In this document: positions 1 to 7,878 of the stretch, one piece after another
Position numbering within the stretch: the first letter of the stretch is position 1
How the letters are laid out: the number at the start of each line of letters is the position of its first letter
Notes under the pieces: model-generated
Databases searched by the model: none
What the model saw: the letters and a program-made list of their open reading frames with translations, nothing else
What the model was told of the DNA's origin: nothing
Translations under genes and position numbers: made by a program
Source of the DNA: Mycolicibacter senuensis
GTDB taxonomy: Bacteria; Actinomycetota; Actinomycetes; Mycobacteriales; Mycobacteriaceae
Reading direction: 5' to 3'
Length of the DNA stretch: 64,000 nt
Assembly (NCBI RefSeq): GCF_002101885.1
Contig: NZ_LQPS01000047.1
Coordinates: 1-64,000 of the forward strand

Positions 1-116
1 CCCCATGACGGTGTCTCGATCGGCGAGCGCATCCCTACCCATAAACCGAACAGTAGTTCGAGGGTCCGACAGGAACCGGGCCGGATCCGGACCTCATCTC
101 TAAGGAAACGGTGAGA

Positions 117-1121
117 TCACCGCCGGCGGGCAGCCAGCACCCTGGCTCCCGTCGCCGCCAGCGCGGTGGCCGCACCGGCGACCAGCCCGGCGTGCCGGGC
201 CGCCCAGAGCTGCGGGCTGTGCGCGTGCGAGGAGTCGTCGAACTCCCCGCGCGCCCCGTGGTCGCTACCGGGTTGCTGGTCGAGCGGCTCCCAAAGATTG
301 TGCGGCGGCACACCGTCGACGCGCTCACCGGTCTGCTGCGAGTCGTAGCCGGTACGGGCCAGGTAGCGGTCCAGCAGCGGTGCGGCGACGCGCTGTGCCA
401 GCAGGGTGGCGACGGTGCTCTCGCCGACCCAGTACTGCTTGCGCCGCGGCTGGTCGGCGGCCCGCAGAACGGCCCGGGCGGCCAGCTGCGGCTGGTAGAT
501 CGGCGGAACCGGCTGCGGATGGCGAGGTAGCCGGGACAGCACCCAGGAGAACTGCGGGGTGTTGACCGCCGGCATCTGGACGATGGTGATGTTGACCCCG
601 GAGCGTTCGTGCAGCAACTCGCAGCGCACCGACTCGGTGAAGCCGTTGACGGCGTGTTTGGCACCGCAGTACGCCGATTGCAGCGGGATGGACCGCTCCC
701 CCAGGGCCGACCCCACCTGCACCACGGTGCCGCGGTCACGGGGTTTCATCCTCGCCAGCGCCACCATGGTGCCGTAGACGAAGCCGAGGTAGCAGACCTC
801 GGTCACCCGTTTGAACTCCTCCGGTCCGATCTCGCTGAACGGCGCGAACACCGAGGCGAAGGCCACGTTGACCCAGATGTCGATCGGTCCGAGTTCGTCC
901 TCGACTCGGTCGGCGGCGGCGGCCACGGCGGCGTAGTCTGCGACGTCGGTGCTGAGGGGCAGCGCGGTCCCGCCGGCATCCTCGACGTCGCGCGCCGCAC
1001 CCCGCAATCCGGATTCGCCCCGGGCGAGCAGAGCCACCTTCGCGCCGCGGGCACCGAACCGCTGCGCAACCGCTCGGCCGATCCCGGCACTGGCTCCGGT
1101 GATGACGACGGTCTGAGTCAT
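117..1121 (-). CDS. SDR family oxidoreductase
   Basis: A cytosolic NAD(P)-dependent short-chain dehydrogenase/reductase of 334 aa; the substrate is unknown. The nucleotide-binding motif TGASAGIG is at residues 8-15, and the catalytic Tyr/Lys of YCGAK at 151-155 with a Ser at about 138. The usual NNAG structural motif is replaced by VNVAFAS, as in some SDRs with C-terminal extensions. I chose the ATG at 1121 because it overlaps the stop of the upstream GMC oxidoreductase (ATGA), which implies translational coupling. An in-frame extension up to 1268 would lie wholly inside the GMC gene. It is the last gene of a four-gene minus-strand operon driven from the SigF-like site at 4099-4124. The family call is firm; the function is open. 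Confidence 0.93.
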   Translation of the reverse strand: MTQTVVITGASAGIGRAVAQRFGARGAKVALLARGESGLRGAARDVEDAGGTALPLSTDVADYAAVAAAADRVEDELGPIDIWVNVAFASVFAPFSEIGPEEFKRVTEVCYLGFVYGTMVALARMKPRDRGTVVQVGSALGERSIPLQSAYCGAKHAVNGFTESVRCELLHERSGVNITIVQMPAVNTPQFSWVLSRLPRHPQPVPPIYQPQLAARAVLRAADQPRRKQYWVGESTVATLLAQRVAAPLLDRYLARTGYDSQQTGERVDGVPPHNLWEPLDQQPGSDHGARGEFDDSSHAHSPQLWAARHAGLVAGAATALAATGARVLAARRR

Positions 1122-2791
1122 GACTGGGATCCCTTCTGCGGTACCTGCTTTCCGGCCAGCCGCTCGGCGAGCCGGGAGGCCAGCGCCATGATGGTCAGTG
1201 CCGGGTTGGCCGACCCCTGGGTCGGGCACACCGAGCCGTCGGAGAGGAACAGATTGGGCACCCCCCATACCCGGTGGTCGGCGTCGACGACCGAGTTCTC
1301 CGGCGTGGTGCCCATCCGGGCGCCGCCGATCAAGTGGGCATACCGCTGGATGGTCAGCACGTCCTGGGCGCCGGCCGCGTACAGGATGTCGGTGATCACC
1401 CGAGTCGAGTACGCCATGTTCGCCTTGTCGTTGTCACACCGGGTGTAATCCATTCGGGCCACCGGGATGCCGAAGCTGTCGGTCTCATCGGCCAGGGTGA
1501 TCCGGTTGTCCGGCAGCGGCAGTAGTTCGTTGAGGACGCCGATCGTGCTCCAGTGGTTGTAGTCGCGCATGTATTCGCGCATCGCCCGACCCCAGTGCCC
1601 GTCGGCGAGCACGTGCTCGGCCCAGCCGATCGGCAGCGGCGAGACGGTCTGGATGGAGAATCCGCGGGCGAATCCGCGCGCGGTGTCGGTTTCGTAGAAC
1701 TGCTCGCTGCTCACCTGCGGCGGCGGCGCCTTGTACATCCGCAGCTCCTCGGGCCATCGGCCGGCGGTCTGGGCGGCGCCCTGGACCATGACGTAGCGGC
1801 CGACCTGGTCGGTGTTGTTCCCCAACCCGTTCGGGAACCGCGGACTGGTCGAATTGAGCAGCAGCCGTGGGGTTTCGATGGAGTAGCCGGCAACCGCGAC
1901 GACCTTGGCGCGCTGCAGGTGCTCGGTGCCGTCGCCGTCGAGGTAGACCACACCGCGGGCCGCCCCGGTGTCGTCGAGTTCGATCCCGGCGGCCATGCTG
2001 TCCGCCCGGATCTCCACGCCGTGTGCCAGCGCGTCGGGCAGGTGGGTGACATAGGGGCTGGCCTTGGCGTTGACTTTGCAGCCCTGCAGACAGTAGCCGC
2101 GGTAGATGCAGTGCGGCCGGTTTCCGAAGGTGCCGTTGACGATCCCGACCGGCCCGACCCGCATCTCGATCCCGAGGTTGCGGGCGCCCTCCCACAGCTT
2201 CGATGCGGCAGCGGAGATCGGATGCGGCGAGGACGGGTAGCGATGCGGATAACCCCACGGCCAATTCTGCCCCGCCACCGGCAGTTCGGACTCGAGCACT
2301 TCGTAGTGGCGGCGGATGTCGGAGTAGTCGATCGGCCAGTCCGCCCCGACCCCGTCCAGCCGGTAGGTCCGCAGGTCGCTGGGATGAAACCGCGGGCAAT
2401 AGCCGGCGTAGTGCACCATCGACCCGCCGACGCCGCGGCCGGAGTTGTTCTTGCCCAACTCGATCGGGTCGTCGCCGCCGATGATGCGTTTCTGCGTCCA
2501 GTACAGCGGATGCGATCCGGCTTCATCGGAGACCCAGTCGGTGTCGGGATGCCAGAACGGCCCCGCCTCGATGATCACGATCCGCCAGCCGGCCCGCGCC
2601 AGCCGTTGCGCCAGCACCGATCCCCCGGCGCCGGCCCCGACGACGACCAGGTCGACCTGGTCATCGGTGGCATACCGGCGCATCGTCTTCTCACCGGGCA
2701 ATTGCCGCGATTGCACGTCGAGCAGGAACCGTGAGTCATTGTCGGGTGGGCCCAGCGATCCCTTGAGCAGGCCCCGCCAGAAATCACCCAC
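1118..2791 (-). CDS. GMC family FAD-dependent oxidoreductase
   Basis: A 557-aa glucose-methanol-choline oxidoreductase, which oxidises an alcohol or sugar hydroxyl with FAD. The FAD-binding GAGAGG motif is at residues 52-57, followed by an acidic IIEAGP strand end. The C-terminus has the GMC signature with a GGARMG stretch and a DGSVCPTQGSANP segment carrying the catalytic region. The neighbour upstream is a gluconate 2-dehydrogenase subunit 3-like protein, so this is probably the large catalytic subunit of a two-subunit membrane-linked dehydrogenase. The start is GTG at 2791, overlapping the last base of the upstream stop codon; an alternative Met lies at residue 37, just before the Rossmann fold. 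The substrate cannot be told from the sequence. Confidence 0.93.
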   Translation of the reverse strand: MGDFWRGLLKGSLGPPDNDSRFLLDVQSRQLPGEKTMRRYATDDQVDLVVVGAGAGGSVLAQRLARAGWRIVIIEAGPFWHPDTDWVSDEAGSHPLYWTQKRIIGGDDPIELGKNNSGRGVGGSMVHYAGYCPRFHPSDLRTYRLDGVGADWPIDYSDIRRHYEVLESELPVAGQNWPWGYPHRYPSSPHPISAAASKLWEGARNLGIEMRVGPVGIVNGTFGNRPHCIYRGYCLQGCKVNAKASPYVTHLPDALAHGVEIRADSMAAGIELDDTGAARGVVYLDGDGTEHLQRAKVVAVAGYSIETPRLLLNSTSPRFPNGLGNNTDQVGRYVMVQGAAQTAGRWPEELRMYKAPPPQVSSEQFYETDTARGFARGFSIQTVSPLPIGWAEHVLADGHWGRAMREYMRDYNHWSTIGVLNELLPLPDNRITLADETDSFGIPVARMDYTRCDNDKANMAYSTRVITDILYAAGAQDVLTIQRYAHLIGGARMGTTPENSVVDADHRVWGVPNLFLSDGSVCPTQGSANPALTIMALASRLAERLAGKQVPQKGSQS

Positions 2792-3537
2792 TACGAGCCC
2801 TCTTCTTGCACCAGTCTCACCGGGTCCTTGTCGATGGCACCGCGGCTTTCGAACGGTTCACGCACCGCGGCCGGGCCGCTGGGTCCACCGAGCCGCAGGT
2901 ATCCGCGCGGGTAAGCCGGTCCGCCGAATCCGATCTCGTTCCACGCCCACGGATGCGAGTAGAACGCCGTCAATGCCATACGCATGCACACCGACCATGC
3001 CCGACTCTCGTTCAACCGCGACCATGCGCCGCCGTAGAGCCCGCCGCGAGAGAACTGTTCGACCATCGCCAGTTGGCTGGGGACTTCGGCGTCGGCGAAC
3101 GACGCTCTGCCGTACCGCTGCCGGGCAGCCTCGTCGAGGCCTTGCAGCACCAGCCGCCAGGTATCGCCGTCCTCGGGCATATCGGCGTATTGGTAGCCGT
3201 CGAGCCGGCCGTCGGCCAGTTTGGCGTCGATGAACTCGGCGACCGGCACCCGCGGCTCCTCGTCCTGGGCCAGCACGATGTCGCAGAATGCCCGCAGGGT
3301 GGGCTCCTCGGTAGCGGTGAAGAACCGCAACGGCCCCGGCGGCCCGAGTCGGGCCAACACCACCTTGCGGGTGGCCTCGTCCCAGCTGCCCTGCGACTCG
3401 AGCACGTCGAAATCGGGGTAGCGACCGATCATCTGCGGTGTGGTGCCGCGGCGCTGCCGGGGCAGCCAGGACGGGTGCGGAGGTTGGCGATCGGCGCGCA
3501 GGTTCGGCAGGTGGTCGGGGCGGGAGGTGTCGGCCAT
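2791..3537 (-). CDS. Gluconate 2-dehydrogenase subunit 3-like protein
   Basis: A 248-aa small-subunit protein that typically pairs with GMC dehydrogenases of the gluconate 2-dehydrogenase type. The FFTATEEPTLRAFCD stretch in the first half, followed by an acidic helical region ending in YPRGYLRLG, is what I used for the call. There is no heme-binding CxxCH and no clear signal peptide, so it is probably an assembly or stabilising subunit. The ATG at 3537 starts 14 bp after the stop of the upstream membrane gene; the longer frame up to 3666 would overlap that gene. It abuts the GMC gene with a one-base stop/start overlap. Cofactor and electron acceptor are inferred only from the family. Confidence 0.85.
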   Translation of the reverse strand: MADTSRPDHLPNLRADRQPPHPSWLPRQRRGTTPQMIGRYPDFDVLESQGSWDEATRKVVLARLGPPGPLRFFTATEEPTLRAFCDIVLAQDEEPRVPVAEFIDAKLADGRLDGYQYADMPEDGDTWRLVLQGLDEAARQRYGRASFADAEVPSQLAMVEQFSRGGLYGGAWSRLNESRAWSVCMRMALTAFYSHPWAWNEIGFGGPAYPRGYLRLGGPSGPAAVREPFESRGAIDKDPVRLVQEEGS

Positions 3538-3551
3538 GGGCTTGCGGGCCG

Positions 3552-4058
3552 TCAGCGTTCGCGGCGCAGCACCGCGGCCAGCAGTCCCATTCCGCCGACC
3601 ATCGCCATCAGCCCGGGCGCCGCGATCGGCGGGCCCATTGGAACGTTGTAGGACGCCAGCCGCCAACCGCCGGGCTTACGGGCCACCCCGCGGGCGTGCA
3701 GATACTCGCCGAGCAGGCCGTTGGCGGCATAGACGCCGGCGGTCAACGGCAGCCAGCGTTTGGCCCAGCGGCGGGAGAACACACCGCCGATGCCGGCGAT
3801 CACCACCGGCGGCGTGACCAGCACCGGACTCCACATCCACTTGTTGCCGAAGCCGGCCTTGTAATGCTCGAGATAGATCTCGGCGGTCGTCACCACCGCG
3901 GCCAGCGCCGTCATCGCCGACAAGGACCGCTCGAAGCGGCCGTGTGCGACGTTGCGCAGCAGGTGATCGACGAGGTCGCCGGCTTCGCCGATCCATTCCG
4001 CGTGACTTCCCGCCCGCAAACCGGATTCGCCCGGGTCCAGCAACATCATCAGCCGCAC
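3552..4058 (-). CDS. Small membrane protein heading the GMC operon
   Basis: A 168-aa protein I do not recognise beyond being mycobacterial in style. It has about four hydrophobic segments (around residues 48-62, 78-95, 100-115 and 140-162) and ends in a basic RRER tail, so it is probably an integral membrane protein. It is the first gene of the minus-strand operon with the dehydrogenase subunits and could anchor them or pass electrons, but no heme or quinone motif is visible. The start is GTG at 4058; in-frame ATGs follow at codons 4 and 5. A SigF-like promoter lies about 40 bp upstream. Confidence 0.75.
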   Translation of the reverse strand: MRLMMLLDPGESGLRAGSHAEWIGEAGDLVDHLLRNVAHGRFERSLSAMTALAAVVTTAEIYLEHYKAGFGNKWMWSPVLVTPPVVIAGIGGVFSRRWAKRWLPLTAGVYAANGLLGEYLHARGVARKPGGWRLASYNVPMGPPIAAPGLMAMVGGMGLLAAVLRRER

Positions 4059-4098
4059 TCCGTTCCTCGCGTTCTTCGATGTCCGCAGATTTGCGGCA

Positions 4099-4124
4099 GT
4101 ACCCCGCTGCTGCCGGCACCAAAC
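4099..4124 (-). promoter_or_regulatory. SigF-like promoter, GMC operon
   Basis: On the minus strand GTTT (4121-4124) is followed by 16 bp and GGGTAC (4099-4104). This fits the SigF pattern GTTT-N15-17-GGGTAT, about 40 bp from the start at 4058. It is back to back with a plus-strand site at 4132-4157. Confidence 0.75.
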
Positions 4125-4131
4125 ATCGAGT

Positions 4132-4157
4132 GTTTCGACCGCGATGGAAGCGGGAAT
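4132..4157 (+). promoter_or_regulatory. SigF-like promoter, small membrane protein genes
   Basis: GTTT (4132-4135), 16 bp, GGGAAT (4152-4157), 29 bp before the ATG at 4187. The -10 has one mismatch to GGGTAT. It is divergent from the site at 4099-4124, so one short region would fire both ways. Confidence 0.6.
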
Positions 4158-4186
4158 TATGCGATGTACAGATGAATGGAGGACGG

Positions 4187-4420
4187 ATGCGGATCGGTGG
4201 ACTGGCCGGTGCGATTGTGCTGATATGGCTACTTATCGGCGCCTTCGCCGCATGGCAGCGAGACTATTTTCACGGTCATGAGACCAGTTGCGCGAACGCC
4301 GGAACCATCGCGGTCACCACGCTGGCCGGCCCGCTGAACTATCTCGGTTTCAACCCGGTCGTGACGGATTGCCATTTGCCGCAACCCTCTTCGCAGGGTG
4401 CGGTTGTTCGGATCGTGTAA
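4187..4420 (+). CDS. Small single-span membrane protein
   Basis: A 77-aa protein with one N-terminal hydrophobic segment (residues about 4-22) followed by a short polar domain with two cysteines (in HETSCAN and VTDCHL) that could form a disulfide outside the membrane. The start at 4187 is favoured over an ATG 15 bp upstream because GGAGG lies 5-9 bp before it. It is followed 17 bp later by another tiny membrane protein and preceded by a SigF-like promoter. Similar short proteins are common in mycobacteria; I know of no assigned function. Confidence 0.8.
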   Translation: MRIGGLAGAIVLIWLLIGAFAAWQRDYFHGHETSCANAGTIAVTTLAGPLNYLGFNPVVTDCHLPQPSSQGAVVRIV

Positions 4421-4437
4421 AAGAGAAGGGATCGGTG

Positions 4438-4593
4438 ATGATTGCACTCGGAGTGATCTTGCTCATTCTGGCGCTCGTTCTCAAGATCAACGTGCTGTGG
4501 ACGATCGGAATCATTCTGGTGGTGATCGGCGCGGCACTGTGGATTCTCGGAGCGATCGGGCGCCCGGTGGCGGGCCGGCGCTACTGGTATTGA
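4438..4593 (+). CDS. DUF6131-like 51-aa membrane protein
   Basis: A 51-aa protein with two hydrophobic stretches (residues 2-18 and 20-41) and a conserved basic/aromatic tail, GRPVAGRRYWY. A clear paralogue of the same length is encoded on the other strand at 33114-33269 with the tail GRPVGGRRYWY. Both sit behind SigF-like promoters, which suggests a small stress-associated membrane protein. The start ATG at 4438 has a purine-rich AGAAGGG before it. The family name is from memory; no function is known to me. Confidence 0.8.
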   Translation: MIALGVILLILALVLKINVLWTIGIILVVIGAALWILGAIGRPVAGRRYWY

Positions 4594-4663
4594 CCAGCGC
4601 CGTCGCCGGGCAGCGTTAAACTGATCAGGTTTTGCGGCCCGCTCAATGACAGGGGCACATGCG

Positions 4664-5614
4664 ATGGCTGCCGTTGCCGGCCACGGCTCCTTCGGTCATA
4701 TCGCGCTGTTCTACCGCTCGCCGAGTGAATACGTGGAGCGCCTGGTGCCGTTCCTCGCCGACAGCGCGGCCGCCGGGACCCCCATCCTGGTGGCGGTGCC
4801 CGAACCCAATCTCTCGCTGCTGCGAGACGCCCTTCCCGAGCGGGCGGCCGCATCCGTGACGATGGCGGATATGACCCGGGTCGGACGCAATCCCGGGCAC
4901 ATCCTCGGCGGCGTGTTCGGCGCGTTCGCCGCCCAACATCCCACCGGACCGGTGCGACTGGTCGGCGAACCGGTCTGGCAGGGCCGATCCGACCAGGAGT
5001 ATCCGGCCTGTGTCCAACATGAGGCGCTGATCAACCGGGCGTTCACCGGCCGGGAGATCACGGCTGTATGCCCGTATGACGCAACGAATCTGAGCGCCGA
5101 CATCCTGGTCGACGCCGAGATCACCCATCCGCGCCTGGATGGGGCCGGACATCCGCAGCGCAACAGCGCGGCGTTCGCCCCGGAGGCGGCCTGGGCACGC
5201 TACAACGAGCCGTTGCCGAGCAGCCCGACCGCGGCGAACTGCACCCTGAACACACTCACCGATCTGGCCTCCGCCCGGGCGTTCTCCGCCAAGTACGCCC
5301 GCTGGTTCGGGTTCTCCGATGCCGACATCGCCGACCTGCAACTGATCGTCAACGAACTGGCCTCCAACAGCCTGCAGCACGGGCGCGGCCCGTGCACCCT
5401 GCTGCTCTGGGAGTCGGCCGGCCAATTGATCTGCCAGGTGCGCGACTCCGGCCACCTCGCGGACCCGATGGCCGGCCGGCGGCCGATCACTCACGACGAC
5501 CAGCAGGGATTCGGGTTGTTCGTGGTCAATGCCACCGCGGATCTGGTGCGAATCCACACCGCAGCATCCGGGACCACGGTGCAGGCACACCTGCGGATGA
5601 GGGAGTCAGCATGA
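4664..5614 (+). CDS. MEDS domain plus ATPase anti-sigma regulator
   Basis: A 316-aa cytosolic regulator with two parts. Residues about 10-165 resemble the MEDS sensory domain (GHIALFYRSPSEYVERLVPFLADS). Residues about 190-310 are an RsbW-type HATPase_c_2 domain with an N-box ELASNSLQHG, a G1 box DSGHLADP and a G2-like GFGLFVVN. Such proteins act in partner-switching control of stress sigma factors, binding an anti-anti-sigma or sigma protein and using ATP. I prefer the ATG at 4664 over 4646 because AGGGG sits 8 bp before it. Its stop overlaps the start of the next MEDS gene (ATGA), so the two are co-translated. The ligand is unknown. Confidence 0.88.
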   Translation: MAAVAGHGSFGHIALFYRSPSEYVERLVPFLADSAAAGTPILVAVPEPNLSLLRDALPERAAASVTMADMTRVGRNPGHILGGVFGAFAAQHPTGPVRLVGEPVWQGRSDQEYPACVQHEALINRAFTGREITAVCPYDATNLSADILVDAEITHPRLDGAGHPQRNSAAFAPEAAWARYNEPLPSSPTAANCTLNTLTDLASARAFSAKYARWFGFSDADIADLQLIVNELASNSLQHGRGPCTLLLWESAGQLICQVRDSGHLADPMAGRRPITHDDQQGFGLFVVNATADLVRIHTAASGTTVQAHLRMRESA

Positions 5615-6492
5615 TGGACACCCACCGGGCCGACCCCTCGGGCGAGTTCGGCCACATCGGCTGGCAATACCGGGATCACCACGAATTCATCTGCCGCGCA
5701 GCAGAATACCTGGCGGTCGGCCTGGATCTGGGTCAGCGGGTCGGCTATGTCGGCGACGACGATCCCACCAGGATCCGAGCCGGACTCGCCGCGGCAGGCC
5801 TAGGCACTGCCGCCGACGAGGTGGACGTCAAAACGGTGCCGGAGCACTTCCTGTTCCGGGCGGGTGGCGACGTCGTGGACGCCGGGGGCATGGCCGAGCG
5901 TTATGCGACCGCCGCGATCGCGGCGGTCGCCGACGGCTACAACGGGCTGCGCGTCGTCATCGATGTGACGCCGGTGGCCCGCACACCGGAGCAGCGTGAG
6001 GCGCAGGCGGCGCTGGAGTTCCTCGGGGACCGGCGAATCTCGACGCTGCCCGTAGCGGCGCTGTGCGGGTACAACACCGCCGAACTCGGCGAGGCCGCGG
6101 CGGGGTTGCTGTGTCTGCACGCCGGGGCCGGGCCGACGTCGACCCCGTTCCGGCTGTACCACCAGCCCGCCCGGCGCAACGCGGTCGCGCTGGCCGGGAA
6201 TCTCGATGCCGCGAGTGATGCCCTGTTCGCCGCCACCCTGCATCGCATCCTGCCGTTGCTGTCGCAGGCCCCCCTGGAGATCGACGCCCGGGAGCTGGAC
6301 TTCGTGGGCCACCGGCAGCTGCTGCTGCTCGACCGTTGTTGCGCCGCTCATGATCGGGTGGCTGTGCTGCACAGCGATCGGCCGATCGTGCGCCGGCTGT
6401 TCGATCTGATCGGCTTCGAGCACATCGACATTGACACCGGGGGCGAAATGCGGCCAGAAGCCGATGTCTGGGTTGGTGCCCAAGGACGTTGA
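5611..6492 (+). CDS. MEDS domain plus STAS-like regulator
   Basis: A 293-aa protein. The N-terminal ~180 residues repeat the MEDS fold of its upstream neighbour (GEFGHIGWQYRDHHEFICRAAEYL). The C-terminal ~100 residues resemble a STAS/anti-anti-sigma domain (APLEIDARELDFVGHRQLLLLDR). The gene starts with ATG at 5611 overlapping the stop of the HATPase protein, so the pair looks like a sensor-antagonist module: an ATPase partner and a STAS partner sharing the same sensory domain. There is no obvious phosphorylatable Ser in the STAS core (HRQLLLLD), so switching may not use phosphorylation. This is inferred from domain architecture. Confidence 0.83.
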   Translation: MMDTHRADPSGEFGHIGWQYRDHHEFICRAAEYLAVGLDLGQRVGYVGDDDPTRIRAGLAAAGLGTAADEVDVKTVPEHFLFRAGGDVVDAGGMAERYATAAIAAVADGYNGLRVVIDVTPVARTPEQREAQAALEFLGDRRISTLPVAALCGYNTAELGEAAAGLLCLHAGAGPTSTPFRLYHQPARRNAVALAGNLDAASDALFAATLHRILPLLSQAPLEIDARELDFVGHRQLLLLDRCCAAHDRVAVLHSDRPIVRRLFDLIGFEHIDIDTGGEMRPEADVWVGAQGR

Positions 6493-6532
6493 TCTGCATG
6501 CCGGGAATTCGACGAGCCGGTCGAGCTCACGG

Positions 6533-6838
6533 TCAGCGGTGCCGGCGCACCGGGCCTGCCCGCAGGTAATCCTGCGATGACGGCGGCCGCCGACGGTAGC
6601 TGACGGGGATCGTCACCGGACCGGTCCCCGCGTCTTGGTGGCCGCCCTGACGCAATGCGTCATATGCGCGCAGCAGCCGCCGCAGCCGTGCGGCCGCATC
6701 ATCGGGTGGTGACGAACCCGCATAGCCGGTGTCGGGGTGCAGGGTACGCACCTTGGTGCGGAATGCATGGCTGATCTGTGCCTGGGTAGCCGAATGCGGC
6801 ACTCCCAGAACGTCGTAGGGATCGGGGCTGTCGCTCAT
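6533..6838 (-). CDS. Short J-domain protein
   Basis: A 101-aa protein made almost entirely of a DnaJ N-terminal J-domain: DPYDVLGVPHSATQAQI, the HPD tripeptide in LHPDTG, and a helix rich in Leu/Arg. It lacks the Gly/Phe region, zinc finger and C-terminal substrate domains, so it should stimulate the ATPase of a DnaK-type partner rather than bind clients itself. ATG at 6838 is used; two GTG codons precede it in frame. It lies downstream of the Hsp20 gene on the same strand, which supports a chaperone role. Confidence 0.85.
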   Translation of the reverse strand: MSDSPDPYDVLGVPHSATQAQISHAFRTKVRTLHPDTGYAGSSPPDDAAARLRRLLRAYDALRQGGHQDAGTGPVTIPVSYRRRPPSSQDYLRAGPVRRHR

Positions 6839-6947
6839 CACCACGGTCGCTCACCAACTCCAAGACATACTTTCCTGCTGCGGGCCGGCGGGCCCGCTGC
6901 CCGGGAGAGCAGGGTGGGCAGCGGCGCCACGCCGAACCTCGCGGCGC

Positions 6948-7283
6948 TCATCGCGTCGGACCATCACCTCCCGTCATCACTCGGCGGACAACATCGGGAC
7001 CTCGGAGGCCTCCCGGAGGCGACCGTTGCGTCGGCCACACTCGCCGGCTGCGCCGCCGCGTGTCCGACCGGTTCCGAGGGCTTCCCGGTGGTGGCGCGCC
7101 ACGCCGCTCGGGTGTGGCGCAACGAATGGCGAGCTTGGGGGGTCGGGGCCGGGCGGCGGGCGTTTCGGTGCGCACCGCGTGCCAGCGCTCCGGGATCGCC
7201 GCGGTCAGCAGGCGCAGCCATTCGGCGCGCACGATGCGGTCCGCCTCGTCCAGCACCGCCGCGGGCAACGTGTCGGTGGTCAT
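6948..7283 (-). CDS. Hypothetical protein downstream of Hsp20
   Basis: A 111-aa ORF I do not recognise. Its start is well supported: AAGGAGGT lies 6-7 bp before the ATG at 7283, 47 bp after the Hsp20 stop. The first ~45 residues (MTTDTLPAAVLDEADRIV and on) look like real protein. The second half is unusually rich in Arg, Pro and Ser, and another frame over the same bases gives a more natural-looking end, so a frameshift or recent decay of the C-terminus is possible. Probably co-transcribed with hsp20. Confidence 0.5.
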   Translation of the reverse strand: MTTDTLPAAVLDEADRIVRAEWLRLLTAAIPERWHAVRTETPAARPRPPKLAIRCATPERRGAPPPGSPRNRSDTRRRSRRVWPTQRSPPGGLRGPDVVRRVMTGGDGPTR

Positions 7284-7330
7284 GCTGCTCACCTCCTTCA
7301 CCATGCAGGCCGCCTCCCGGCCCCTCGCAA

Positions 7331-7753
7331 TCAGGCGTTGATGGCCCGCTCGCCGTATCCGCTGGCGACCTTGATCCGGCGCGGCTTTGCCTTCTCCGCG
7401 ACCGGAATGGTCACCCGAAGCACCCCGTCCTGGTAACTGGCCTGGATCTGCTCGGCGTCGAGGTTGTCGCCCAGGAAAAGCTGTCGGCTGAACACACCGC
7501 GCGGCCGTTCGGCCGACACCATCTCGCGGTTCTGATCGAGGCCGGGCCGTTCGGCGTGCACCGTCAGCACGTTGCGTTCGACTCCGAGGTCCAGGGAGTC
7601 TTCCTTCATCCCCGGCAGGTCGAACTCGACGATGAACTGGTCGCCGTCGCGCCAGGCATCCATGGGCATGACCGCCGGCCGCGCCGCGGTGCCCAGCACC
7701 TGCTGGGTCCAGCGGTCGAGATCACGGAACGGATCGGTACGCATCAACATCAT
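7331..7753 (-). CDS. Hsp20/alpha-crystallin family small heat shock protein
   Basis: A 140-aa ATP-independent holdase chaperone that binds unfolding proteins in the cytosol. The short N-terminal arm is MLMRTDPFRDLDRWTQQVLG. The alpha-crystallin domain runs from about residue 35 to 130, with FDLPGMKEDSLDLGVE, the LTVHAERP strand and the GVLRVTIPV signature (I-x-I/V type) near the end. I place the start at the ATG at 7753 because GAGGAGGTGGAG precedes it; the frame open to 7798 only covers the operator palindrome. It is divergent from a MerR regulator and has a SigA-like promoter at 7806-7834. This is one of the few genes here without a SigF-like site. Confidence 0.95.
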   Translation of the reverse strand: MMLMRTDPFRDLDRWTQQVLGTAARPAVMPMDAWRDGDQFIVEFDLPGMKEDSLDLGVERNVLTVHAERPGLDQNREMVSAERPRGVFSRQLFLGDNLDAEQIQASYQDGVLRVTIPVAEKAKPRRIKVASGYGERAINA

Positions 7754-7780
7754 CTCCACCTCCTCAATCTGCAGCAGATC

Positions 7781-7802
7781 ATCTATGTCCGCTGACATAG
7801 AT
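7781..7802. promoter_or_regulatory. Perfect palindromic operator between hsp20 and merR
   Basis: ATCTATGTC, four bases (CGCT), then the exact reverse complement GACATAGAT. It covers the expected hsp20 transcription start and is the obvious binding site for the divergent MerR-type regulator. It is not the HAIR sequence known for HspR. Confidence 0.7.
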
Positions 7803-7805
7803 TTT

Positions 7806-7834
7806 TATATAGCACCGATGGTAGTTTCGTGCAA
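7806..7834 (-). promoter_or_regulatory. SigA-like hsp20 promoter
   Basis: On the minus strand TTGCAC (7829-7834) is followed by 17 bp and TATATA (7806-7811). The predicted start near 7799 falls in the palindrome at 7781-7802, so a bound repressor would block initiation. Confidence 0.65.
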
Positions 7835-7878
7835 GAGGTTCCTCCGACGAGCGGAAGCGACGCGCTTTGACCGAGAAG

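Noticed and set aside
1553..2734. Long plus-strand open frame opposite the GMC oxidoreductase
   Set aside because: Antisense shadow of a strong GMC gene in GC-rich DNA; Arg/Gly/Val-rich with no domain.
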